Source of the DNA: Planctomycetaceae bacterium
GTDB taxonomy: Bacteria > Planctomycetota > Planctomycetia > Planctomycetales > Planctomycetaceae
Reading direction: 5' to 3'
NCBI GenBank assembly: GCA_021732845.1
Contig: JAKFUF010000001.1
Location: 62,001 to 126,000, forward strand
Length of the DNA stretch: 64,000 nucleotides
Part shown: in pieces, positions 46,201 to 54,064 of the stretch
How the letters are laid out: every line of letters begins with the position of its first letter
Numbering within the stretch: position 1 is the stretch's first letter
Notes under the pieces: model-generated
What the model saw: the letters and a program-made list of their open reading frames with translations, nothing else
Databases searched by the model: none
What the model was told of the DNA's origin: nothing
Program-made: the position numbers and the translations under genes

Positions 46201-46900
46201 CGGTAGGCGTTTTGAACAACGCGGGATACAGCACATGCGCAATCTCGGGAATCAGGCTGTCGATGACCAGCGGATCGTTTTGAACTTCGTTCCAGGGCAA
46301 CCCCGCGTCGGCTTGAATTCGGTCTAAGAATTCCTGGTAACGGCCGTCCTTCCGCAGACGGCGTTCCAGTGTGGCGACTTTCAAATTGCGCGAATAGCCG
46401 GCCCACTGCAGCGCCTTGTAATACATAACCGTGGAGACCTCCTCCATGGTGGCCCCGGCCAGCATTTCGCTGGCCAAGTCCAGCAGTACGACGGCGGCTG
46501 GATATTTCCGCGCGACCGTCCCCAGCAGCGCCCGAGTCTGGGGCTTCTGCAGGCGGTCCTGCAGATGGGTTATAAATGGCTTGTGGTCAATGGTCACACT
46601 CTCGTCGAGCGCCAGGCCCAAGTACTTCGTGAACGAACTCTTGCCCGAACCATAGAAGCCGGAAACCCACACCCCAATTTCGTTCTCACCGCCGCTGTCG
46701 AGGGCATACTGCATCTTGGACAGCAGTTTTTCCAACTGTGCTTCGATGCTTTCCGTGGCGATGTACTCGGAGATCTCAGCCTTTAGCCTCAACTCCTGGG
46801 ACGCACCATAGGTGATCACCTTTTCGATCGACCGGTAAATGTTTTTGGCAGGATCAAAGAGATCTTTGATGGTCTTTGCATTCGGTTGTTTGGCGGGCAT
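43232..46900 (-). CDS. brxC: BrxC, P-loop ATPase of BREX
   Basis: 1222 residues from ATG at 46900. N-terminal DUF6079-type P-loop: Walker A GFYGSGKSSFTKYLGLAL at residues 81-98 and Walker B VIIFIIDEVGQYVGSRQN near 265-282, with the BrxC helper motif VWIVGTAQQTLTADDPRAAL. The middle is helical. The last third is coiled-coil-like, with Glu/Lys/Gln-rich stretches and a basic EEDLQ-type C-terminus (KKAGKTTFKKEV). Large AAA-like ATPase that builds the core complex, possibly ORC-like, with BrxB and PglX. It is 24 bases after brxB. Confidence 0.93.
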   Translation of the reverse strand: MPAKQPNAKTIKDLFDPAKNIYRSIEKVITYGASQELRLKAEISEYIATESIEAQLEKLLSKMQYALDSGGENEIGVWVSGFYGSGKSSFTKYLGLALDESVTIDHKPFITHLQDRLQKPQTRALLGTVARKYPAAVVLLDLASEMLAGATMEEVSTVMYYKALQWAGYSRNLKVATLERRLRKDGRYQEFLDRIQADAGLPWNEVQNDPLVIDSLIPEIAHVLYPALFKTPTAFSTESADFKVFENERVKEMIEIVREKTGKQVIIFIIDEVGQYVGSRQNLILNLDGLAKNLKNIGQGKVWIVGTAQQTLTADDPRAALNSPELHRLKDRFPIQVDLESSDIREICYRRLLGKSPAGDKALAERFEKHGQELRHNTKLQDARFYDADFDKTTFVNLYPFLPAHFDILLHLLGALAKSTGGVGLRSAIKVIQDILVEGVEGQEPVANQSVGWLATTATLYDSLEKDIRRAFPSVHKAVGKALLRFPDLTLHQDVAKTVAVLQILGNMPVLAQNVTSLMHPGVDAPSRRDATEAAIKELISDPLVPFGEKDGNLCFFSEKLNDIDVERAHLSMRTPETRRILSERLREAFDPLPATKLHGTLAVTSGLKLVTGTLPVGLAGERETIQTVVEFVPPHDFDTARSRLLEESRQRTSQNTIFLLGRAVPDADDKVLEIFRCNEIVQRNRNDPDEEVRDYCHAQTDRAARLGGELQQVLKTSLAQGGFIFRGESTAAEVLDPDLLEAAKKYLAGVAKQVFDRYGEAEVRADTGLAEKFLRLNNLKAVTAALDPLGLVQVVGGTPRINTGHKALVSIRDFIDRTGSVDGKRLLGHFTEAPFGWSQDTLRYLIAAMLLAGEITLKASGRAITVNGQQAIDCLSTNNKFKTVGVALRNNPPAMDMLARATERLTDLVGDQVIPLENEISKTAAKHFPQFQHRFGPLVEKLGTMGLPGAETVRALNQELADIMLADASDAPQRLGAADSSLYTDLKWAADVEAAFKNGLEATIQDLQLHRQQIESLPNSGVPGTLKGELADDLLQLGECLKQPGFHKHSADLSTLLTDIKSQTSGAARRMADALTNSLRNAELDLQRLPEWAELTQEEQSKSLSSLEELVAPASPDLGGLKHLLNQEYELAGRVRSLKKSVEATGQSRRLERGREADEKRQRELEDAKKAGKTTFKKEVKLPQIVTTLAALGQVIDLFQELQQQSAGYAHLEVTLKLHQD

Positions 46901-46924
46901 GGTGTAATTGCTCTCGGGATGCGG

Positions 46925-47500
46925 TCAGCCGCCGACGTGAACTGAACGATAATTGCCGTCCTCGGGATAGAACCCCAGGAACTTCAGCCGAGTTTTTCCG
47001 GTTCGTTCGCCCGGATAAAAGAAAACGGTCGGGACTTTGGTCTGGCCGTACAGCTGGCTTTCCACCGCCCCGATTCTCATGTACGGATGCAAGGCTTCCA
47101 GATCCGTGATCAGGACAATGGCATTCGTACGGGTCGCGAGTTCCTGCAGCACCGACTCCAAACGCTTCTGCAAGGCGCCGTTCGTGACGAGGGTGTTGGC
47201 CAGCGATTGATTGGTCTTGAGCCACGCGGTGGGTGCCTTGCGATCTTCCGCGAGCCAGATTCTTCTCAGTGGTGCCTTACGGAAGACTTCGTCGATTTCT
47301 TCGGCAATCGAGAAGCGGCGGACGTCCCAACCGTCGTTTCGCAGCCGGGCCGACCAGGCGGGCAAGGCGCGCTTGGCCTCCAGGATCTCACTGGGAGGGA
47401 ACACGAGATAATAGATCGGCTCAAAGCTGGCGTGGCTCAAATCGCGACCGCGGCGGATTCGATCCAGCAGCTCGCTGAAGTTGTTATTGAGCGAAGACAC
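46925..47500 (-). CDS. brxB: BrxB (DUF1788)
   Basis: 191 residues from ATG at 47500, overlapping the end of brxA by 17 bases. DUF1788 signature throughout: SFEPIYYLVFPPSEILEAKR, then VLITDLEALHPYMRIGAVES and the strongly conserved end VPTVFFYPGERTGKTRLKFL with GFYPEDGNYRSVHVGG. BrxB is a small structural core protein of BREX that links BrxC and PglZ. Length is normal for the family. Order and overlap are as in type 1. Confidence 0.95.
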   Translation of the reverse strand: MSSLNNNFSELLDRIRRGRDLSHASFEPIYYLVFPPSEILEAKRALPAWSARLRNDGWDVRRFSIAEEIDEVFRKAPLRRIWLAEDRKAPTAWLKTNQSLANTLVTNGALQKRLESVLQELATRTNAIVLITDLEALHPYMRIGAVESQLYGQTKVPTVFFYPGERTGKTRLKFLGFYPEDGNYRSVHVGG

Positions 47501-48266
47501 GAATCAGCTCCTCCCAGCTCTTGATCCGCCATTCAATCCGCAGCAGGCCGCTGGCGCTTTGCACCAGGAAATACCCCTGCAGTGCCAGCCGCTTGAGTTC
47601 GTTCACCACATCCGCCCGGTCCATCCCGAATAGGCTCCAGACGCAGTCCCCCACGACGAGACTCTCGCCGGCACCAGCCTCATGCAGTTCGTACGCCAAC
47701 ACGATGGCAACGCGGGCCTCGATGCGGTACGGCAGGATGCGGCGTTCGCGCCGAGTGCCGGATTCAAGCAGCCCGAAGTCGCTGCAACATCCCGTCAGGT
47801 ATCCGGCCATCCTCCGAATCGTGCTGTCGGACCACGTCTGTTTCATCCGGCCATCTTGATTTGCACGAACAACAAACTCCCGCGCCTGCGTGTTCGTGAG
47901 CGTGACACGGCCGGCGGAATAGGCCGTCCAATACACGTCCCGCACGAAGTCGCGCAGGATGGAATTCGCCCGACAGGTGGCAATGAAGTGCAGTTGATCC
48001 AATTCACGCTTGGACAGCACCGGCGACAAAGCCTTCAACCGCACCGCGGTCTCGCCGCCATCGCGCAGGTAGCGTGGGGCGAAGCATTCAATGACGAAAT
48101 TCCGCAGCCGCCGCGCGGACATGTTGGGAAATCTCCCTGACTTCAGGGCGATGGCGTTCAAGGCTGGTGCCGTCATGCCGGGTGCCCAGAGATCAAGCAG
48201 CGACCACGCCTCCGCGATCACTCCCAGCCCCGCCTGCAGATTTGCATTGTAAGGCTCGGTGGTCAT
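47484..48266 (-). CDS. brxA: BrxA (DUF1819)
   Basis: 260 residues from ATG at 48266, overlapping the brxE-like stop (ATGA). DUF1819 family: EAWSLLDLWAPGMTAPALNA, then RLRNFVIECFAPRYLRDG, KRELDQLHFIATCRANSILR, TWSDSTIRRMAGYLTGCCSD and a C-terminal winged-helix-like part (RADVVNELKRLALQGYFLV). BrxA is a small DNA-binding core protein of BREX. The family is usually about 200 residues, so this one is a little long. It starts the conserved type 1 order brxA-brxB-brxC-pglX-pglZ-brxL. Confidence 0.92.
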   Translation of the reverse strand: MTTEPYNANLQAGLGVIAEAWSLLDLWAPGMTAPALNAIALKSGRFPNMSARRLRNFVIECFAPRYLRDGGETAVRLKALSPVLSKRELDQLHFIATCRANSILRDFVRDVYWTAYSAGRVTLTNTQAREFVVRANQDGRMKQTWSDSTIRRMAGYLTGCCSDFGLLESGTRRERRILPYRIEARVAIVLAYELHEAGAGESLVVGDCVWSLFGMDRADVVNELKRLALQGYFLVQSASGLLRIEWRIKSWEELIRVFAQ

Positions 48267-48772
48267 TGTTGATCGGAAAAGAATGGATAGGCCTGAACTC
48301 CCCGATCAAATGCCTGAAGGTAGTGCGCCGCCACAGTTCGCCATGCACTGCTGCCACGAACATCGGTCAACGAACCGGCACGCACTGCCCCGTCGGGGGC
48401 TTCTTTGGTCGGCACAGCCATTTCCCGCAGGCTCGCCAATGCCACCTCACGATTCTTCACGCTCCCTGTCAGCGTTTCACGGATGGAGGGCTCCACGACG
48501 AGGCGATGCACCACCTGTTCAAGATCCTCCGGAAGTCGAAACAGGTGACAAACGTCGCCTACGCCGATGTGGTCGTCATGCAACAGTGCCGCAGCTCGCG
48601 AAAGACCCGCATACTGCGCCAGGAGCTGAGTCCTGGGAAACACAGGTGCCAAAAAGGCATTGCAACCTGGTCCAAAGAAGGAACTCTTCCACCAGGCAAA
48701 CTGATCCTTCTCTCCCAAGAAACCAACAAGCAACCGCAGTTCAGCCAAGGATGTCAAAGCACTCAATTGCAA
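48263..48772 (-). CDS. brxE: BrxE-like protein, first gene of the BREX operon
   Basis: 169 residues if the TTG at 48772 is the start; in-frame TTGs at 48766, 48757 and 48748 are also possible, and none has a good ribosome site. Landmarks: LAELRLLVGFLGEKDQFAWW, FLAPVFPRTQLLAQYAG and HDDHIGVGDVCHLFRLPEDL, which fit the BrxE family as I remember it. BrxE is described for type 6 BREX and not for the standard type 1 set. It overlaps brxA by four bases, so it belongs to the operon. Name is by pattern recognition only; an unrelated small accessory protein is the alternative. Confidence 0.65.
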   Translation of the reverse strand: MQLSALTSLAELRLLVGFLGEKDQFAWWKSSFFGPGCNAFLAPVFPRTQLLAQYAGLSRAAALLHDDHIGVGDVCHLFRLPEDLEQVVHRLVVEPSIRETLTGSVKNREVALASLREMAVPTKEAPDGAVRAGSLTDVRGSSAWRTVAAHYLQAFDRGVQAYPFFSDQQ

Positions 48773-49058
48773 ATTGCACCCTCAATCATGGGGAACAGTG
48801 TCACAGCAAAACCGCGATTTGAGATCTCCGCCGTCGCTTGGACATCGCGACAGCCACTCTACGGCAACGGGCAACGGTCAACAAGGGGATGGCGTTGCTG
48901 GAAAACGGGGGCGGAGAACGACGTTTGGGCGAAGCGGCGGGGCTCCCGTCGCCGCACTGGGAAGGTCCGACATCGACCTTGTGCCACGGTTCGGCAGGAG
49001 CCGCCTGGCCTGCTCAGCTATGAGACACCGGTCAGGCAGACGCGGGAGGCGCTGTTCT
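48773..49058. other. Upstream region of the BREX operon
   Basis: 286 bases that must hold the BREX promoter on the minus strand. I see no WYL-type or other regulator gene and no convincing promoter. The plus strand has short open frames without recognised domains. Confidence 0.35.
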
Positions 49059-49197
49059 CGCGGTGGACCAACACTTTCTGGTCGAACTCGTCGCGGAGTA
49101 CGAGGACACCCGAGCCGTCCACTTCGCCGACACCGGGCTGTTCATCTATGCCACGCCCAATGTTCAGTTCGACGTCCGAATCGGGCGGCGGGTGTGA
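49059..49197 (+). pseudogene. C-terminal remnant of an outer-membrane transporter
   Basis: The plus strand reads AVDQHFLVELVAEYEDTRAV, then HFADTGLFIYATPNVQFDVR and a stop at 49195-49197. The ending DTGLFxxxTPNxQxDVR is typical of the last beta-strands of the phenol-degradation-type transporter family. No start or N-terminal part is present, so it is a 3' fragment left next to the transposase relic. Confidence 0.5.
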
Positions 49198-49266
49198 GCG
49201 TCTGGAATCTTGGTTGAATGCGGTTTGTCTGTTGACCGTGGATGGCGTGAGTGATCTGTGGGCGGA

Positions 49267-50570
49267 TCAGGCGGCGTGGCGTTTGGCGCGGTTCATCCAG
49301 AAGGATTGCCAGACGGTGGATTCGCTGCAGATCATGGCGCGGACGTGGCTGACGGCGTTGGTGCCGTACTCCCTCCACCGCATGCCGCCGCCGTCCAGGC
49401 GGTGGTTGATCACGGTTTTGCAGGCGGATTCGATGTTGCCGGAGCCGATCTGCCAGCCCGCCTTCACGTAGGCCGGGTAGTCCATGCTGTACAGGTTGCC
49501 GGCCACATAGTTTCTCAGGAGACGAAAGGACTCCTTCGCGGCCGCGCCGGCCGACCCCAGGTCCAGCGTGTCGAGGGTCTTGAGCAGCGTCTCCCCGCCC
49601 TCATGCTTGGCGATGTGGCACCACGCGCTGGCCTGCCGGGCTCGTTCCTCCTCGTCTTTGAGCCACTCCCGGCTGAAGGCCTCCAGGTGTTCGGTCAGAT
49701 GATAGAAGTCGAGGATCAACACCTTTTTGGCGGAGAATCCCGACAGACAGTGCGTCTCCAGACTTTCGGCCAATCCGTTGCCGCCATCCGTCAGTCCGAT
49801 GATGACCTCCGCGGTCTCCAGATGCACGGACCCGGCCATCTGCCGCAGGCGTCGCCCCGCTTCGGCAATCTCCATCAGCCCGGCGCAGTAGCGGGCTTGT
49901 GACCGCGGTGACTTCGGTTCAAAACCAGCCGCCGCGTCCAGCCTCGCCACTTCCAGTGGGGCTTTTGTGGCGGTTGGTTATGGTTCATCGTCTTTTGCGG
50001 GCTGCGGGACGGGGTTGAAGACCTCCGCCACCCACACCACGCGGGCCTCCGCCTTTTCGCCATTCGGTCCCTGCTGGCGACCCCCCGTGGCATCCATGCT
50101 CAGGTACGCGCACCGCCGGCCTTCCGCGTCCTGATGCCAGTCCCACGCCGCTTCGGAAGCCACGGATCGCCGGCGGACATCGCCTGGTCGATCTCCTGTC
50201 CGATCTTCTCGGTGGTGCGCTGCACTGTGGATTCCGACAGCAGCACGCCGGACAGGGTGTGCACCACCTGCTCAGAACCTTCCTTGAAGGCCGCCGAGAG
50301 GCCGCCCGCCATCGTGACCACCTGCTGCACCGCAGGTGTCAGCTTTCCCAGCAGGCCCAGCTCATCATCCGTCGGGAACCAGCCGGCCGCGCAGTGTTTG
50401 CACCAGTAATAGGCGCGGCAATACCGCCCTTGCCCGGACAGATCTCCGTGCGTGATTTGCTGAACCTTCCAACCATTCTGTCTCCACCCACCTGCCGACA
50501 TGCTCCGGGTCAAGTTTGCGTTTTGCCCTCGGCTTAAACCGCGGACTTGGAGCGGGTCCAAATACATCAC
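49267..50570 (-). pseudogene. ISKra4-family transposase, broken in three frames
   Basis: The minus strand carries one transposase split in three. 50570-50160 has the N-terminal part (QQITHGDLSGQGRYCRAYYW and SESTVQRTTEKIGQEIDQAM). 50163-49978 in another frame has CAYLSMDATGGRQQGPNGEK, the first catalytic region, ending at a stop after PQPAKDDEP. 49950-49267 has the rest (EVIIGLTDGGNGLAESLETH, VLILDFYHLTEHLEAFSREW, and AGWQIGSGNIESACKTVINH). The last motif is typical of ISKra4. The relic lies between the BREX island and a broken esterase. Terminal repeats were not found. Confidence 0.82.
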
Positions 50571-50838
50571 CAGCGTGACAAGGCGGCATTCTCGGCTTCG
50601 CCCTTCCCTAGCAGGCTCGCCATGTCGACCGGCCGTATCGAGTTCGTCATCCTACGGACTGGCCAATCGTCCACCGCTGCTCCCCACCCCGCCTCACGAC
50701 GACGCAGTTGCGGTCGACTACAGGATCAAACTTAAACCTCCTGACAGGGACTTTCACCCTCCCGATTCAGCAAACTTGCAAGCGCACCAGGGTCCGCTTC
50801 GCGGACCGAGGGCGATCTTTTTCTTCACGCATCGTTGG

Positions 50839-51531
50839 TCATGGATCGGGGTGCGGACCCAAGGTGCTCATGGAGTTGAACCAGCGAACCGCCGCGACAA
50901 GCTCAGGCGACCAGAAATCGAGCGTGTGACCGCGTCCCGTTCATGGAACTGCACCGGCGTTCGCGCCCGCTTGAGCTCACGCGTCAACCGGAGCATGTTC
51001 TTCCGAATCGATCGTTCCGGGCCAATGTTCCCTCCGGCAATGTAAATGGACGGGTGAGGGTCGTCCGCCGCGGGCAGAGGCAGCGGACCGAAGGCCGGCA
51101 CAGAAAAGGCGATCGCCGCGGCGAACTGCCGGGGATGCCTGAAAGCCACGGCCAGCGCGAATGCGCCGCCATTCGAGAAGCCACAGACGCAGCTTCTCTC
51201 ATGGTCAGGCGACGTTCCGAACTTCTCGCCCGCCCAGCACCGCACCCGCTCCACGAAGAACTGCTCATGCTCCAGGAAGAGTGCGTCGGCACTCGGCAGG
51301 TATTCCTCGGCACACCGCCGTCGCGCTGTGGACACCGATTAGGACCGGCAGGTCGGCGTCGGGCAAGGAGCCCTGCAGGCTTTCGGAAAACTGCTCAACG
51401 ATCTGGTCATTGGTACAGTACACAACCCACTGGGCCGCCGTGGCTCCGGCCCTCGGAACGGCGGCTGTGACCCATCGGTGGCCGCCAGCCTCGTTGGCCG
51501 GAACACGCTGATGTTGAATCTCAAAGGCCAT
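50839..51531 (-). pseudogene. Broken serine esterase (alpha/beta hydrolase)
   Basis: Three frames make one hydrolase. From 51531: VPRAGATAAQWVVYCTNDQI and LPVLIGVHSAT. After a shift near 51330: AEEYLPSADALFLEHEQFFV and the nucleophile elbow CVCGFSNGGAFALAVAFRHP with the active Ser in GFSNGG. After a second shift near 50935: GHTLDFWSPELVAAVRWFNS with the active His, ending at 50839. It resembles enterochelin-esterase or esterase-D-like proteins. Two frameshifts make it nonfunctional as read. Confidence 0.75.
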
Positions 51532-51563
51532 GGCGGAACGCGGTTCACACCTGTGAACGCCAT

Positions 51564-51591
51564 CAGCCCGATGGCAATTGCCACCGGGCTG
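51564..51591 (-). terminator. Strong hairpin after the porin gene
   Basis: CAGCCCGATGGCA pairs with TGCCACCGGGCTG with one mismatch and a two-base loop, 36 bases past the porin stop on the minus strand. No T-run follows. A smaller dyad, GTTCAC-ACCT-GTGAAC, lies at 51543-51558. Confidence 0.6.
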
Positions 51592-51626
51592 AGTGCATCG
51601 GTTTCAAATCTGAGTCGCTTCGCAGA

Positions 51627-53072
51627 CTAGTAGGAGATCACGAGGTCGGTGCCGAGAATCGTCTGGTGGCTCTTGTTTCCATCGTCGTACGGTTTGAGGC
51701 CGGCGGCGTTGGTTGTGTCGCTCCAGTCGAACCGCAGGTTCGGCCGGATCATCACGTTGTTCATCGGTGTCCACTTCGGTCCGACAGTGATCTGGTAGAA
51801 GTTTCCATCGAAACCTGAACGGGCGGTGCTCAGGCCACGGATTGGCGAAGGCGCGTTGGTCGGCAGGAAGCCACCGACGCGGAATCCCCCGTCGTCACGG
51901 AACCACTCGAAGTTGGCACCCCAGGTCACCTTGTCGCTGGACTGGTAGAACAGGTACTGGTTGACGCCGTACCACTGGGCCGAGCCGCCGTTGGCGAGGG
52001 CGTTGTCTTGGTGGCCGAAGTCCGACTGGAAGACGTATTTCAGCTTGTCCGACAGCGTGTGGTAGAAGACGAACGTCTGCAAGTAGCGGGAACTGTAGGT
52101 TCCGGACTGGTTGGCCTCGTTGCTCCACATGTTCGAGTAGCCGATCGATGACTTGTCATTGATCGTCCAACTCGCCACGGCGAGAGAGCCCAGGTTGGGG
52201 CTGGTCCCGGCGTTGCTGCGGTCGAAGCTGTCCCAGCCCCGGATGACACCGCCGCCCAAGCTCAGCTTGTCGCTGACGGCCCAGGTGGTCAGGGTGCCAG
52301 TGTGGGTGAACGGCTCGCCGTATTGGAAGGTGTAAGGCAGGCTGTTGAAGAAATTGGCCCCGGAATCGACGGTGAAATAACCACAGGGCGTGATGAAGTG
52401 ACCGATCTTGGTCTTGGTGTCCTTGTAGGCAATTTCCGCATAGAACTGCGGAATCGCCAGGGCGTAGAAGCTGCTGCCCTTGTTGATGTTGTCTTCCAAG
52501 CCGCCAGCGGTGTCGAACCGGGCGTTCGTACCGTAGAGCAGGTCAGCGCGGCCGCCGATGTCCCAGTCAGAAGTCTCGGTGGAGGTGGACTTCTCAATCC
52601 AGTTGTAGGCCTGATTGAGCTGGTACTCATTCGAGCGGTCGGTCCAGGTGACCGGGCCGTTGAACCGGTCACTCGGGCTGTCGAAGTTGAACGTGTAACT
52701 CTGAATGAAGTTACCGCCAAACTTAATGTTGTTGGACTCGGCCCAGCTCCCCTTGGGGGCCAGCCAGTTGTTGATCGTGAACGGCTCGTCGGAAACCGTG
52801 GCGGGTTCCCAAGGATCAATTTCAGCGGCTGGTTCGGCGGGAGCTTCTTCCGCAGCCTGGGTCTGTTGAATGTAAGACGTTCCCGAAGGCGCATAGTCGG
52901 CCCGGAAGACAATCGGGGCACTGTGGCTCGTCTGCATCACCGGCCGTCGCGGCGCGCTCATGGCCGCCGGCCGGCAAATGTCTTCCGCATTGGCGCCGCC
53001 CGAGCAGAATCCTGCTGCCGCCAGCAAGACGGTGGCCTGAGCCCACGCTCGTACGCTGCTGTACACTTTCAT
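51627..53072 (-). CDS. Outer-membrane beta-barrel porin (OmpL-like BBP2 family)
   Basis: 481 residues from ATG at 53072, with AAGGGA upstream. Signal peptide (ATVLLAAAGFCSGGANA), then a Pro/Ala/Glu-rich linker to about residue 100 and a beta barrel of alternating residues: FGGNFIQSYTFNFDSPSDRF, WDIGGRADLLYGTNARFDTA, and the strongly conserved FAEIAYKDTKTKIGHF-type strand, then TPCGYFTVDSGANFF. Many Asn/Asp/Gly turns and a final strand HQTILGTDLVISY. This matches the OmpL-like porin-2 family common in planctomycetes. Likely a general outer-membrane pore, substrate unknown. It is intact, unlike its neighbours. Confidence 0.85.
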   Translation of the reverse strand: MKVYSSVRAWAQATVLLAAAGFCSGGANAEDICRPAAMSAPRRPVMQTSHSAPIVFRADYAPSGTSYIQQTQAAEEAPAEPAAEIDPWEPATVSDEPFTINNWLAPKGSWAESNNIKFGGNFIQSYTFNFDSPSDRFNGPVTWTDRSNEYQLNQAYNWIEKSTSTETSDWDIGGRADLLYGTNARFDTAGGLEDNINKGSSFYALAIPQFYAEIAYKDTKTKIGHFITPCGYFTVDSGANFFNSLPYTFQYGEPFTHTGTLTTWAVSDKLSLGGGVIRGWDSFDRSNAGTSPNLGSLAVASWTINDKSSIGYSNMWSNEANQSGTYSSRYLQTFVFYHTLSDKLKYVFQSDFGHQDNALANGGSAQWYGVNQYLFYQSSDKVTWGANFEWFRDDGGFRVGGFLPTNAPSPIRGLSTARSGFDGNFYQITVGPKWTPMNNVMIRPNLRFDWSDTTNAAGLKPYDDGNKSHQTILGTDLVISY

Positions 53073-53532
53073 TATTCAGTCCCTTGAATTGGCTAGAGAT
53101 CCACGGGATGTTTTCGGCGAACATCCTGACCATGTGTCCCAAACAGAATGCGCGTTCCGACAGAATCTCTGTGGGAGACACCGCAGGGAGCGTCCCTGGC
53201 GGCACGGCTACCGAACATGTTTGGGAAACTTCGCCTGAGCCCTGAGCGCGGCGGGCTTTGGTCGTACCCGAAGTATCGGAAACACTCGGGTTTCCGCTTG
53301 CAGCGAATGCGCACGGCATGCCGTGGTCAACGCCTGCGTTACGATCCCTACAGCCGTCAAAGTTTGCCAATGTGATGGCGGGAAGTCGCTGTCGCATCGA
53401 GCCAAACCAACCGGCAGCCGTGGCTCAGAACCCGGCCCCAACACGGATGAATGCAGCGTAGAGTCAATTCTCAATGATACTTACGGCAATCCGGGAGTGC
53501 CGGCGGTGCGGGATCGGCTCAATCGCCGCCAG
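53073..53532. other. Porin promoter region, no gene seen
   Basis: 460 bases upstream of the porin. Open frames exist on both strands but none shows a recognisable domain. Presumably holds the porin promoter. Confidence 0.4.
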
Positions 53533-53629
53533 CTCAAAATTCTTGGACAGGATGCGAAAGGATTTAAGAGGATGGGTTGGTTCAGCAGCATCTTTTTCAT
53601 CCTTTCGTATCCTGTCTAAAAATTGTCTT
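53533..53629. repeat. Imperfect inverted repeat, dispersed-repeat-like
   Basis: GACAGGATGCGAAAGGAT (53546-53563) pairs with ATCCTTTCGTATCCTGTC (53599-53616) with one mismatch. Weaker pairing (AAAATTCTTG against AAAAATTGT) extends the arms to about 28 bases each, and the loop is about 35 bases. The wording CAGGAT...AAAGGAT is of the short dispersed repeats seen between genes in many planctomycete and other genomes. Confidence 0.7.
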
Positions 53630-54064
53630 TTGAATTTAGAACTTGCTGCCCGCAGCGCGAACGGGGGAGGCCGTGGACTGCGGACGCCTCTGCCCGTCAC
53701 AAAAAGCATCGACTTCACGGGATTGCGCCACTCGTCTTCGCCCGGGGCAATTCTGGACTTGCGCCGGAGAACGCAGTCTTAACCTGAATTGCGCACCGTG
53801 TCTCAACGAGAACGCCTCCTCGTGCGTATCAAGTGGTTGTTAGAGCATCACTTAACAACGCACGGGAGGCGGACTGTGGTGAACACGGAGTGTACACGTC
53901 AGTTGGAGCTGTTTGAAGTCGGTGCGCAGCAGGTGACGATGAGCTTTGAGGGTGGCTCGATTGTCAGCGATGCGGGGATGCTGTCGATTGCGGAGCTCGA
54001 CCAGAAACTGGGAATCCTCGCCGAAGCAGCGCGGCGGCTGCCTGATCCGCGGTCGCAGTCGCTA

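Noticed and set aside
34294-47524. Very long plus-strand open frames opposite the BREX genes (for instance 34294-35841, 36110-37750, 41057-42028, 44381-46327)
   Set aside because: They are antisense shadows of high-GC codon use; the minus frames contain all recognised BREX motifs and coherent overlaps.
48773-49058. Promoter for the BREX operon (TTGACC near 48875-48885 on the minus strand)
   Set aside because: The only nearby -10-like box (TAGAGT) is 14 bases away, too close and too weak to report.
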